From Flectonema sp. DT1601 (taxonomy: Eukaryota > Euglenozoa > Diplonemea > Diplonemida > Diplonemidae): a stretch of 64,000 bases of DNA. The notes under the pieces are model-generated. The model was not told the DNA's origin and ran no database searches. It worked only from the letters and a program-made list of their open reading frames with translations. Where the stretch lies: the NCBI GenBank assembly GCA_964019425.1, contig OZ025794.1, positions 1,116,001-1,180,000 of the forward strand. The letters run 5' to 3'. The translations under genes and the position numbers were made by a program. Shown one piece after another: positions 43,901 to 54,658 of this stretch (positions are counted from its first letter, which is position 1; the number at the start of each line of letters is the position of its first letter).

Positions 43901-46900
43901 GGTAGCATTGGTAGTCTGTTGATCCTGAGTGATCCCAGCTACAGTTTTGTTTTTCTTTCTTTTTTTTAGAAGAAGATCAGGACATCCAAGCACTGCTGGA
44001 TAGTTGCTGAATGCAGGGCCTGCCTGTGGCATTATAATAACAGGCTAAGTCATTTGTAGTTCATAGTTTACCTTTGATTTTATAACTTCACATGGGTACT
44101 ATGAACGATGAGAGATCCAGTGGGATCACTCAGGGTCTAGTAGAGACCACCAATGTTGTGCGTTGATAGGCAAGGTGACCAACCTTGACATTCTTTCTTT
44201 TCTCTCCTGTTGTGACAAACACAAAATACACACACAGCTTACAGTGTGTTCTTTGTGTATGTTTTCTTCAGGTGTGAGTAGTTTTTTTGTTCTTGCTCTT
44301 CAGGGAGGGCCTTAGCCAAAAGCTAACAGTCCAAATCTCACCTGGAAATTCAACTCAGTCCTTGTCAGTTTTGGCATCAAACTTGTAATGGTTTAATCAT
44401 TACAGGTTATTTACTGAAATATTTGTTCTAAAAGTTGCTAAGTATTTCTCACTTAGAAATTTTTTATTTTTTTATTTTCAGCTTAATTAGCTACAAATTG
44501 TTTCTACTAAGTGTTTCTCACTTAGATTTTTTTTTTGCTTTTCAGCTCCTTAAAAGCTGCTAAGTGTTTCTGCTAAGTGTTTCTCACTTAGAATCTTATT
44601 GTTATGTTCGTTTTCTATCCCTTCTCCTATCCCTTTTGTTCAAAATAAGCGGGAGGAAATTCTCTCATTCACGCTAAGATGCACTCTGAACTTTGATTTT
44701 TTGATCTGAGTGTGAGGGAATGACCTGTTAGTGCATTGGGCATAAGCTGGGCTGCAGTTTAGATGTCTTAGGTGTTAATAAGGGGTTCCTCTTAGCATTT
44801 TTCTTTGTTCCCACCTTATGATTTTCTTGAAGAAAAAAAATAAAGTCATAATGGTGCTTCCCTCTGGAAGGGTTGTAAGCCATGGTGTCCAACTAGATTA
44901 AAGGACAAGTCTGGGATAATCCCTGCCAGAGGGGCGAGTATTCTACCATGGTTGAAATACTCTGGCAACTGATCTTCAATTTTATGTTGTTTGTTAGCTG
45001 CTGGTGTATCTTGATTATGTGTTGATACTTGCATTTTTTTATTTGTAATCTTCTATTACAATCCTCTTTCTGTTCTGGTCTGTTACTTCATTTGTCTTGT
45101 ATAACTTCAGTTATATCCATTTCACTTTTTATTGTTTCCCATCTACTTTTTATTTTCTATTAGTTCTGGTCAGAGACTCCTGGGCAGCAAGAAGGAAAGT
45201 AGTTGAGTACTTCTGGGTGTTTGGCATCACCCCCCATAGTGAGCAAGTACAACAGGTAGCATTGGTAGTCTGTTGATCCTGAGTGATCCCAGCTACAGTT
45301 TTGTTTTTCTTTCTTTTTTTTAGAAGAAGATCAGGACATCCAAGCACTGCTGGATAGTTGCTGAATGCAGGGCCTGCCTGTGGCATTATAATAACAGGCT
45401 AAGTCATTTGTAGTTCATAGTTTACCTTTGATTTTATAACTTCACATGGGTACTATGAACGATGAGAGATCCAGTGGGATCACTCAGGGTCTAGTAGAGA
45501 CCACCAATGTTGTGCGTTGATAGGCAAGGTGACCAACCTTGACATTCTTTCTTTTCTCTCCTGTTGTGACAAACACAAAATACACACACAGCTTACAGTG
45601 TGTTCTTTGTGTATGTTTTCTTCAGGTGTGAGTAGTTTTTTTGTTCTTGCTCTTCAGGGAGGGCCTTAGCCAAAAGCTAACAGTCCAAATCTCACCTGGA
45701 AATTCAACTCAGTCCTTGTCAGTTTTGGCATCAAACTTGTAATGGTTTAATCATTACAGGTTATTTACTGAAATATTTGTTCTAAAAGTTGCTAAGTATT
45801 TCTCACTTAGAAATTTTTTATTTTTTTATTTTCAGCTTAATTAGCTACAAATTGTTTCTACTAAGTGTTTCTCACTTAGATTTTTTTTTTGCTTTTCAGC
45901 TCCTTAAAAGCTGCTAAGTGTTTCTGCTAAGTGTTTCTCACTTAGAATCTTATTGTTATGTTCGTTTTCTATCCCTTCTCCTATCCCTTTTGTTCAAAAT
46001 AAGCGGGAGGAAATTCTCTCATTCACGCTAAGATGCACTCTGAACTTTGATTTTTTGATCTGAGTGTGAGGGAATGACCTGTTAGTGCATTGGGCATAAG
46101 CTGGGCTGCAGTTTAGATGTCTTAGGTGTTAATAAGGGGTTCCTCTTAGCATTTTTCTTTGTTCCCACCTTATGATTTTCTTGAAGAAAAAAAATAAAGT
46201 CATAATGGTGCTTCCCTCTGGAAGGGTTGTAAGCCATGGTGTCCAACTAGATTAAAGGACAAGTCTGGGATAATCCCTGCCAGAGGGGCGAGTATTCTAC
46301 CATGGTTGAAATACTCTGGCAACTGATCTTCAATTTTATGTTGTTTGTTAGCTGCTGGTGTATCTTGATTATGTGTTGATACTTGCATTTTTTTATTTGT
46401 AATCTTCTATTACAATCCTCTTTCTGTTCTGGTCTGTTACTTCATTTGTCTTGTATAACTTCAGTTATATCCATTTCACTTTTTATTGTTTCCCATCTAC
46501 TTTTTATTTTCTATTAGTTCTGGTCAGAGACTCCTGGGCAGCAAGAAGGAAAGTAGTTGAGTACTTCTGGGTGTTTGGCATCACCCCCCATAGTGAGCAA
46601 GTACAACAGGTAGCATTGGTAGTCTGTTGATCCTGAGTGATCCCAGCTACAGTTTTGTTTTTCTTTCTTTTTTTTAGAAGAAGATCAGGACATCCAAGCA
46701 CTGCTGGATAGTTGCTGAATGCAGGGCCTGCCTGTGGCATTATAATAACAGGCTAAGTCATTTGTAGTTCATAGTTTACCTTTGATTTTATAACTTCACA
46801 TGGGTACTATGAACGATGAGAGATCCAGTGGGATCACTCAGGGTCTAGTAGAGACCACCAATGTTGTGCGTTGATAGGCAAGGTGACCAACCTTGACATT

Positions 46901-49900
46901 CTTTCTTTTCTCTCCTGTTGTGACAAACACAAAATACACACACAGCTTACAGTGTGTTCTTTGTGTATGTTTTCTTCAGGTGTGAGTAGTTTTTTTGTTC
47001 TTGCTCTTCAGGGAGGGCCTTAGCCAAAAGCTAACAGTCCAAATCTCACCTGGAAATTCAACTCAGTCCTTGTCAGTTTTGGCATCAAACTTGTAATGGT
47101 TTAATCATTACAGGTTATTTACTGAAATATTTGTTCTAAAAGTTGCTAAGTATTTCTCACTTAGAAATTTTTTATTTTTTTATTTTCAGCTTAATTAGCT
47201 ACAAATTGTTTCTACTAAGTGTTTCTCACTTAGATTTTTTTTTTGCTTTTCAGCTCCTTAAAAGCTGCTAAGTGTTTCTGCTAAGTGTTTCTCACTTAGA
47301 ATCTTATTGTTATGTTCGTTTTCTATCCCTTCTCCTATCCCTTTTGTTCAAAATAAGCGGGAGGAAATTCTCTCATTCACGCTAAGATGCACTCTGAACT
47401 TTGATTTTTTGATCTGAGTGTGAGGGAATGACCTGTTAGTGCATTGGGCATAAGCTGGGCTGCAGTTTAGATGTCTTAGGTGTTAATAAGGGGTTCCTCT
47501 TAGCATTTTTCTTTGTTCCCACCTTATGATTTTCTTGAAGAAAAAAAATAAAGTCATAATGGTGCTTCCCTCTGGAAGGGTTGTAAGCCATGGTGTCCAA
47601 CTAGATTAAAGGACAAGTCTGGGATAATCCCTGCCAGAGGGGCGAGTATTCTACCATGGTTGAAATACTCTGGCAACTGATCTTCAATTTTATGTTGTTT
47701 GTTAGCTGCTGGTGTATCTTGATTATGTGTTGATACTTGCATTTTTTTATTTGTAATCTTCTATTACAATCCTCTTTCTGTTCTGGTCTGTTACTTCATT
47801 TGTCTTGTATAACTTCAGTTATATCCATTTCACTTTTTATTGTTTCCCATCTACTTTTTATTTTCTATTAGTTCTGGTCAGAGACTCCTGGGCAGCAAGA
47901 AGGAAAGTAGTTGAGTACTTCTGGGTGTTTGGCATCACCCCCCATAGTGAGCAAGTACAACAGGTAGCATTGGTAGTCTGTTGATCCTGAGTGATCCCAG
48001 CTACAGTTTTGTTTTTCTTTCTTTTTTTTAGAAGAAGATCAGGACATCCAAGCACTGCTGGATAGTTGCTGAATGCAGGGCCTGCCTGTGGCATTATAAT
48101 AACAGGCTAAGTCATTTGTAGTTCATAGTTTACCTTTGATTTTATAACTTCACATGGGTACTATGAACGATGAGAGATCCAGTGGGATCACTCAGGGTCT
48201 AGTAGAGACCACCAATGTTGTGCGTTGATAGGCAAGGTGACCAACCTTGACATTCTTTCTTTTCTCTCCTGTTGTGACAAACACAAAATACACACACAGC
48301 TTACAGTGTGTTCTTTGTGTATGTTTTCTTCAGGTGTGAGTAGTTTTTTTGTTCTTGCTCTTCAGGGAGGGCCTTAGCCAAAAGCTAACAGTCCAAATCT
48401 CACCTGGAAATTCAACTCAGTCCTTGTCAGTTTTGGCATCAAACTTGTAATGGTTTAATCATTACAGGTTATTTACTGAAATATTTGTTCTAAAAGTTGC
48501 TAAGTATTTCTCACTTAGAAATTTTTTATTTTTTTATTTTCAGCTTAATTAGCTACAAATTGTTTCTACTAAGTGTTTCTCACTTAGATTTTTTTTTTGC
48601 TTTTCAGCTCCTTAAAAGCTGCTAAGTGTTTCTGCTAAGTGTTTCTCACTTAGAATCTTATTGTTATGTTCGTTTTCTATCCCTTCTCCTATCCCTTTTG
48701 TTCAAAATAAGCGGGAGGAAATTCTCTCATTCACGCTAAGATGCACTCTGAACTTTGATTTTTTGATCTGAGTGTGAGGGAATGACCTGTTAGTGCATTG
48801 GGCATAAGCTGGGCTGCAGTTTAGATGTCTTAGGTGTTAATAAGGGGTTCCTCTTAGCATTTTTCTTTGTTCCCACCTTATGATTTTCTTGAAGAAAAAA
48901 AATAAAGTCATAATGGTGCTTCCCTCTGGAAGGGTTGTAAGCCATGGTGTCCAACTAGATTAAAGGACAAGTCTGGGATAATCCCTGCCAGAGGGGCGAG
49001 TATTCTACCATGGTTGAAATACTCTGGCAACTGATCTTCAATTTTATGTTGTTTGTTAGCTGCTGGTGTATCTTGATTATGTGTTGATACTTGCATTTTT
49101 TTATTTGTAATCTTCTATTACAATCCTCTTTCTGTTCTGGTCTGTTACTTCATTTGTCTTGTATAACTTCAGTTATATCCATTTCACTTTTTATTGTTTC
49201 CCATCTACTTTTTATTTTCTATTAGTTCTGGTCAGAGACTCCTGGGCAGCAAGAAGGAAAGTAGTTGAGTACTTCTGGGTGTTTGGCATCACCCCCCATA
49301 GTGAGCAAGTACAACAGGTAGCATTGGTAGTCTGTTGATCCTGAGTGATCCCAGCTACAGTTTTGTTTTTCTTTCTTTTTTTTAGAAGAAGATCAGGACA
49401 TCCAAGCACTGCTGGATAGTTGCTGAATGCAGGGCCTGCCTGTGGCATTATAATAACAGGCTAAGTCATTTGTAGTTCATAGTTTACCTTTGATTTTATA
49501 ACTTCACATGGGTACTATGAACGATGAGAGATCCAGTGGGATCACTCAGGGTCTAGTAGAGACCACCAATGTTGTGCGTTGATAGGCAAGGTGACCAACC
49601 TTGACATTCTTTCTTTTCTCTCCTGTTGTGACAAACACAAAATACACACACAGCTTACAGTGTGTTCTTTGTGTATGTTTTCTTCAGGTGTGAGTAGTTT
49701 TTTTGTTCTTGCTCTTCAGGGAGGGCCTTAGCCAAAAGCTAACAGTCCAAATCTCACCTGGAAATTCAACTCAGTCCTTGTCAGTTTTGGCATCAAACTT
49801 GTAATGGTTTAATCATTACAGGTTATTTACTGAAATATTTGTTCTAAAAGTTGCTAAGTATTTCTCACTTAGAAATTTTTTATTTTTTTATTTTCAGCTT

Positions 49901-51124
49901 AATTAGCTACAAATTGTTTCTACTAAGTGTTTCTCACTTAGATTTTTTTTTTGCTTTTCAGCTCCTTAAAAGCTGCTAAGTGTTTCTGCTAAGTGTTTCT
50001 CACTTAGAATCTTATTGTTATGTTCGTTTTCTATCCCTTCTCCTATCCCTTTTGTTCAAAATAAGCGGGAGGAAATTCTCTCATTCACGCTAAGATGCAC
50101 TCTGAACTTTGATTTTTTGATCTGAGTGTGAGGGAATGACCTGTTAGTGCATTGGGCATAAGCTGGGCTGCAGTTTAGATGTCTTAGGTGTTAATAAGGG
50201 GTTCCTCTTAGCATTTTTCTTTGTTCCCACCTTATGATTTTCTTGAAGAAAAAAAATAAAGTCATAATGGTGCTTCCCTCTGGAAGGGTTGTAAGCCATG
50301 GTGTCCAACTAGATTAAAGGACAAGTCTGGGATAATCCCTGCCAGAGGGGCGAGTATTCTACCATGGTTGAAATACTCTGGCAACTGATCTTCAATTTTA
50401 TGTTGTTTGTTAGCTGCTGGTGTATCTTGATTATGTGTTGATACTTGCATTTTTTTATTTGTAATCTTCTATTACAATCCTCTTTCTGTTCTGGTCTGTT
50501 ACTTCATTTGTCTTGTATAACTTCAGTTATATCCATTTCACTTTTTATTGTTTCCCATCTACTTTTTATTTTCTATTAGTTCTGGTCAGAGACTCCTGGG
50601 CAGCAAGAAGGAAAGTAGTTGAGTACTTCTGGGTGTTTGGCATCACCCCCCATAGTGAGCAAGTACAACAGGTAGCATTGGTAGTCTGTTGATCCTGAGT
50701 GATCCCAGCTACAGTTTTGTTTTTCTTTCTTTTTTTTAGAAGAAGATCAGGACATCCAAGCACTGCTGGATAGTTGCTGAATGCAGGGCCTGCCTGTGGC
50801 ATTATAATAACAGGCTAAGTCATTTGTAGTTCATAGTTTACCTTTGATTTTATAACTTCACATGGGTACTATGAACGATGAGAGATCCAGTGGGATCACT
50901 CAGGGTCTAGTAGAGACCACCAATGTTGTGCGTTGATAGGCAAGGTGACCAACCTTGACATTCTTTCTTTTCTCTCCTGTTGTGACAAACACAAAATACA
51001 CACACAGCTTACAGTGTGTTCTTTGTGTATGTTTTCTTCAGGTGTGAGTAGTTTTTTTGTTCTTGCTCTTCAGGGAGGGCCTTAGCCAAAAGCTAACAGT
51101 CCAAATCTCACCTGGAAATTCAAC
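40988..51124 (-). repeat. Tandem array of Rep-A, about 7.5 units of exactly 1,354 bp
   Basis: Units repeat at 1,354-bp steps (same frames at 41088, 42442, 43796, 45150, 46504, 47858, 49212, 50566), with no difference noticed between units. Exon 1 in each reads ATGCCAAAACTGACAAGG and ends TTGAATTTCCAG, one base shorter than in the parent gene, so the spliced frame would be shifted relative to it and stop after 38 codons. Differences from the 1,540-bp array (about 186 bp missing in the middle; MQVSTHNQD versus MQVSTHDRD) show that the two arrays were amplified separately from different starting copies. Confidence 0.9.
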
Positions 51125-51830
51125 TTCCTTTCAACACCCTTTATTAGCTTGGTGAGTTTCTTGCGAATACCCTGACCAGCTAGGCAGCAGTTGCAAACGT
51201 CTGTTTGACAAGCCAACTTTCGATATTGGTCAGGTCGCATCCGACGATAAGTCGTGTGGGATACAACGCCTTTGAGCACACTGTTTGCATAGATTGAGCC
51301 GTGCGGAGGGAGGACGTTCTGTATCGTTACAGTAGAGTTGCGCTGCTTAGACAGCCGCTTCATGACGATGCTTGTCTCGGAGGATGATGCCCTGTACTCT
51401 GTATCTACTACTTGTTCTAATTCCGGACATATCTTCCTTGGGAGACCAATCTCTGCTGGCTGCTGATCCCTGTTAAGCCACGCAGTTCTCTTAAAGGGTA
51501 TAGCTGCCTCAAGAATGTGTTTGTGAGTCCATCCTTCTTCCGCCAAACTATGCATAACCTCACGCCGATCACCGGTTTCCATCTTGACCAGCTTCTCGCC
51601 GAGCACCCTTGAGCGGTTTGAAGAGATCATGCATGCGATGCGAACACAACCTCGGTGGGGAGAAAGTAACAAGACGAGTGGCACAACGAAGAAGTGGGTA
51701 AAGGTCATTAGGAAGCTGCTTAAGTGTCTATCTGGGGGGGATGTGCCCACTCTACTGAGAGGTACAGTTGGGAATTCCGTGCTTTGGAAGAGCGTTGTAC
51801 CAGTTGTATTCATTGTTAGTCTATGAGTTT
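51125..51830 (-). pseudogene. Transposase N-terminal remnant, rearranged
   Basis: A 243-codon minus-strand frame (51813-51082) includes METGDRREV, then a stretch with SHTTYRRMRPDQYRKL followed by a C-X-CC cluster (VCNCC). An RP-containing motif followed by a Cys cluster is reminiscent of a large, poorly named transposase group in animals. Its first 75 codons are antisense to a plus-strand frame with KLLKCLSGGDVP, a motif that in the 8919-10701 element lies on the same strand as METGDRREV. The two motifs are therefore in opposite directions here, as if an internal piece had been inverted. The last ~14 codons run into Rep-A. Confidence 0.5.
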
Positions 51831-52073
51831 ATGTAGGCTGAAGTTGGGTAGAAACCATAAAACCGCCCCAATTGTACCCACAGTCAGTGTAAATATAACC
51901 ATTTTGCATGTGAAAATATGGAATTTTGGAACTGGCGATGAGTAAAGTGGGATCCCAGACACGGAATTCAATTTCTCGAGTATAGAACATAGTAGGAAAA
52001 GTGGTCAGAATATGGCCAAGGTGCCGTCAGTTACCTTTGGCCCAAATAGTCCTGTACTTTTGGCACATCCTCA

Positions 52074-52199
52074 TATATAAATAAAAAGACGTTGTATGAA
52101 AAAGGAAAAAAAAAAAAAAAAAAAAGACCAGAAAAGGAAAGAGAAAATGAAAAGGTATAATATTATTGTGGGGATATGAGGGATAGCAGGGAGATGCTC
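52074..52199 (-). repeat. Partial EM, minus orientation
   Basis: TATATAAATAAAAAGACG to GGGAGATGCTC; the outer part of the module is missing because the module is cut at the same point as at 57342. Confidence 0.8.
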
Positions 52200-52372
52200 T
52201 TTTTTTTTATTTTTTTATTTTTTTATTTTTTATTTATTATTTAAAAAAAAAGGAAACAATCAGTTTAGCGTCTCGATCAGGACGGAAAATAGAAATTAAT
52301 CGACATAGTCGATCGATAGAAAAAAAAACAATGATAACATTGTTTATTCTTTTTTTTTTTTTTTTTTTTTTT
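52200..52372 (-). repeat. Hairpin satellite remnant; empty site of the MITE
   Basis: One HS monomer. At 52225-52232 it contains ATTTTTTA in a context identical to the sequence flanking the MITE at 57499-58318. Ends in a T-tract at the left end of the retrotransposon. Confidence 0.85.
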
Positions 52373-52475
52373 GCACCGACGAAGTCGGAGAAGAAACTAT
52401 TCAGATTAAGAGCCGTTATTTATTATGTCATGTTATCTATTTCCCTGTGCGCCAGTAAAACTAGCTGCGATCAAC
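52373..52475 (+). repeat. Left terminal repeat of the retrotransposon
   Basis: Identical over 103 bp to 56457-56559. Both are preceded by TTTTT. Confidence 0.9.
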
Positions 52476-52479
52476 AAAA

Positions 52480-53247
52480 ATGTCTGGCGTCGACCCAAAC
52501 ACCGTCGTAGCCCTCACTCCAGGGGCCGGAAGAGGACAAGCAACACCAACGAACGAGATGGCGTTCGTTGCCCAAGCTGCAATGGCAGCGCACTCCGCGG
52601 AGACGCGGGCGATGGCCACGGAGGTGGTAGCGGCCGGAGACCGGAGGGCTCTGGTAGCAGAGGGGAACTCTGCAATAGCTGCCACGCAGTCCATGGCGGC
52701 CCAAGCGATCACGCACGCGCAAGCTGGTCGCGAGGTGGACTCGGCTTGGGCCCAAGCCGGCGCAGCGGTAACGCAAGCACAAGCAGGGAGGGAAGTGGAC
52801 GCGGTGCGGGCCCAAGCCGGCTTGGCGGTAACGCAAGCCCAAGCCGGGAGGGATGTGGACGCGGCACGGAACCAGGCCGGAATCCTGGTGAACGAAGCGG
52901 AGGCGAAGGCCAAGCTTGCCAAGCTGGAGGCACGACACCACGCGGAAGTGTCTGCGCTGCAGGCCCAGCTCGAGCTGGAAAAACGGACGGCAAAGTTATC
53001 ACCTACGAAGGCTACTTCGGTGCCCAACCCCGTCTCATCTTCCTACGCAAACTCAGGAGAGCTGGCTAACTTACGGCAGAGGGTACGAGAAGAGACTGAG
53101 AAGGCAGAGTTGGAGGCGCAGTTACGTCGCCTCGTTGCGGGAAACGAAGGCCCCCCGGCTACCGGTGGCGGGGGAGGCGACGACGCACAGCCGGAGATGG
53201 GTCCGTTGATGGGAGGATTGTCCTCCATCGACGTAGACGCTTGGTAG
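52480..53247 (+). CDS. Gag-like protein of the retrotransposon
   Basis: 255 codons from ATG four bases after the left repeat. Alanine-rich; about residues 75-135 hold three ~21-residue repeats around QAGREVD, followed by charged helices (EAEAKAKLAKLEARHHAEVS) that should form a coiled coil, and a Gly/Asp-rich tail. No nucleic-acid-binding zinc knuckle is seen. Position as first frame and coiled-coil character fit the gag-like protein of this element class, which coats the RNA. Overlapping frames on either strand are shadows. Confidence 0.6.
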   Translation: MSGVDPNTVVALTPGAGRGQATPTNEMAFVAQAAMAAHSAETRAMATEVVAAGDRRALVAEGNSAIAATQSMAAQAITHAQAGREVDSAWAQAGAAVTQAQAGREVDAVRAQAGLAVTQAQAGRDVDAARNQAGILVNEAEAKAKLAKLEARHHAEVSALQAQLELEKRTAKLSPTKATSVPNPVSSSYANSGELANLRQRVREETEKAELEAQLRRLVAGNEGPPATGGGGGDDAQPEMGPLMGGLSSIDVDAW

Positions 53248-53262
53248 GGCGGAGGGGCGGAC

Positions 53263-53298
53263 GTGCTCCCGCTGGTGCATGTGCACCAGCGGGAGCAC
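53263..53298. promoter_or_regulatory. Perfect 17-bp inverted repeat between retrotransposon frames
   Basis: GTGCTCCCGCTGGTGCA, two bases, and the exact complement. In RNA this would be a very stable hairpin just after the first frame. Its placement suggests a role in translation of the following frames, which is inference. Confidence 0.7.
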
Positions 53299-53646
53299 TA
53301 CAGAGAACTGCTGGAAGCGAAGGCAGGAACGAACCCCCGACCACAGGCACACGAAGCGCAGGCGCGCCTAAGAGAGCTCGGCATGCTGATGTCGAGATTA
53401 CCGGCTGTCGAAAGCCTGGAGGACGCGGAACGGCTGCTGGCCGACTTAGCGAAGGCGAACGTGGCTCGTCTGGAAGTGCTGAGAGAGGGGGTGACGGGAG
53501 GCGGCTGGACGAGCGCGCAGGAGATGGAGGATGCCCACTTTGTGGCGCCCGCCGTCCCGCTTTTTCTGCGGGCTATGTGGGGGAAGAAAGGGAAAGCAGA
53601 GAAGACACAGCCACAGAGGAACCCCGCAACGAAGAGTCGCCACTGA
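53263..53646 (+). CDS. Second small frame of the retrotransposon
   Basis: About 127 codons between the gag-like frame and the recombinase. Helical and charged (LRELGMLMSRLPAVESLEDA), basic at the C-terminus. It may belong to the gag-like region. It begins within a 36-bp palindrome (53263-53298) and stops five bases before the recombinase ATG. No family recognised. Confidence 0.45.
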   Translation: MLPLVHVHQREHYRELLEAKAGTNPRPQAHEAQARLRELGMLMSRLPAVESLEDAERLLADLAKANVARLEVLREGVTGGGWTSAQEMEDAHFVAPAVPLFLRAMWGKKGKAEKTQPQRNPATKSRH

Positions 53647-53651
53647 CCTCC

Positions 53652-54605
53652 ATGTTAGAAGGGTTAGGTGTGCTCTCGGTGAAGGATGTTGGACGGCCGA
53701 GGACACGGGAAGGTGCGGTGACGAAGAAGAGTGCAGTGTCACTGACAAAATCGGCGTTGCGGGTGGTGGGAGATGCGCTGTCGAATTCGAGGTGGCGGTC
53801 TCTGGAGGCAGCTCAACGACGTTTGGTCCAGTTCCGGAACAACTGGCACGAGGCAACAGGAGTATTGTTGTCGTGGGACCTAGCCATCATCTACTGGGTA
53901 GAAAGGCAAAGGTCTCGGACCGAGGGTCCGATTTCAAATTCCTCAGCGCTCGAGTACGTGGGGCGAGCCCAAGCGGCGCTGCGACGGACGGGAGCATCAA
54001 GTGTTGGAGGTCAGATGCTGATCGACTACGTGAGAGCTCTGAAGAGAGCGGGTGCCCTCCGACCGCAGAAACAGGCGATACCTGCGGTGGGGGAGCAGGT
54101 GCTGGGTGCGTTGCGAAAGGAGGTAGACGGAGATACGCAGCTGGCTATCGTGCTGTGCTGGGCGGGCGCGGCGAGAGTGTCGGACGTGGTGAGATTGAAA
54201 GTGGGGGATATTACTTTCGAGGACGGATACGTGGCTGTGAACTGGTCGGAGACAAAGTCGGACCCGTTCCGTCTGGGACGCACGACGGGATTGCACCTGT
54301 CGAACAGATGGCAGAGCGCACTCCGCACTACGTTGATGGATCGGAATCCGGACGATCTCCTCCTGGACACCTCGTATCGAAAGGTCGTATCTGCTTTGAG
54401 ACGCGAGGGAAAGGAGTTGACGGGACACTCGCTGCGGAGGGGTGCCCTACACTCGCTTCTTCTGGAAGGGGTGGGTCTGGACTCGATACGACAACTCTCC
54501 AGACACTCATCGATGGATGCCCTGGCGAGGTATCTCCCGGCGGGGAAGACTCACGTAGCGCGTCAGTCCGCGAACACGTCACAGATACTGGGGGCCGGAT
54601 TGTAG
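53652..54605 (+). CDS. Tyrosine recombinase of the retrotransposon
   Basis: 317 codons from the ATG at 53652, chosen because it follows the preceding frame by five bases; the open frame extends upstream without ATG. The N-terminal half is a helical core-binding-like region. The catalytic half shows the first Arg in GAARVSDVVRLK, the H-x-x-R box in TGHSLRRG and the following RH in QLSRHSSMDA, with the presumed nucleophile Tyr in LARYLP. This enzyme would insert the circular DNA copy without target duplication. It overlaps nothing downstream; the next frame starts 54 bases later. Confidence 0.85.
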   Translation: MLEGLGVLSVKDVGRPRTREGAVTKKSAVSLTKSALRVVGDALSNSRWRSLEAAQRRLVQFRNNWHEATGVLLSWDLAIIYWVERQRSRTEGPISNSSALEYVGRAQAALRRTGASSVGGQMLIDYVRALKRAGALRPQKQAIPAVGEQVLGALRKEVDGDTQLAIVLCWAGAARVSDVVRLKVGDITFEDGYVAVNWSETKSDPFRLGRTTGLHLSNRWQSALRTTLMDRNPDDLLLDTSYRKVVSALRREGKELTGHSLRRGALHSLLLEGVGLDSIRQLSRHSSMDALARYLPAGKTHVARQSANTSQILGAGL

Positions 54606-54658
54606 TGCCGTTATGCCCTGCGTTTCCCACACGACCAAGGGCTGTGCTGGATCCGCAG

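Larger units (their letters stand above)
40150..52073. mobile_element. 11.9-kb TGAG-family DNA transposon carrying a tandem Rep-A array
   Basis: TIRs of about 185 bp (40150-40334 and 51891-52073) start TGAGAGGATGCCAAAAG and TGAGGATGTGCCAAAAG. They have the same order of words as the 8919-10701 element (a CCAAAGGTAACTG-like word, GGGATCCCACTTTACTC). A TA lies on each side (40148-40149, 52074-52075), and the uninterrupted site AAGTATGATATATAAATAAA is present at 57333-57352. Subtracting the Rep-A array (40988-51124, 10,137 bp) leaves 1,787 bp, almost exactly the 1,783 bp of the other member. Transposase remnants flank the array on the minus strand. Confidence 0.8.

Noticed and set aside
52425-53069. 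214-codon plus-strand frame and several minus-strand frames over the retrotransposon
   Set aside because: High GC leaves many frames open; the recombinase, reverse transcriptase and repeat-bearing gag-like frames explain the region.
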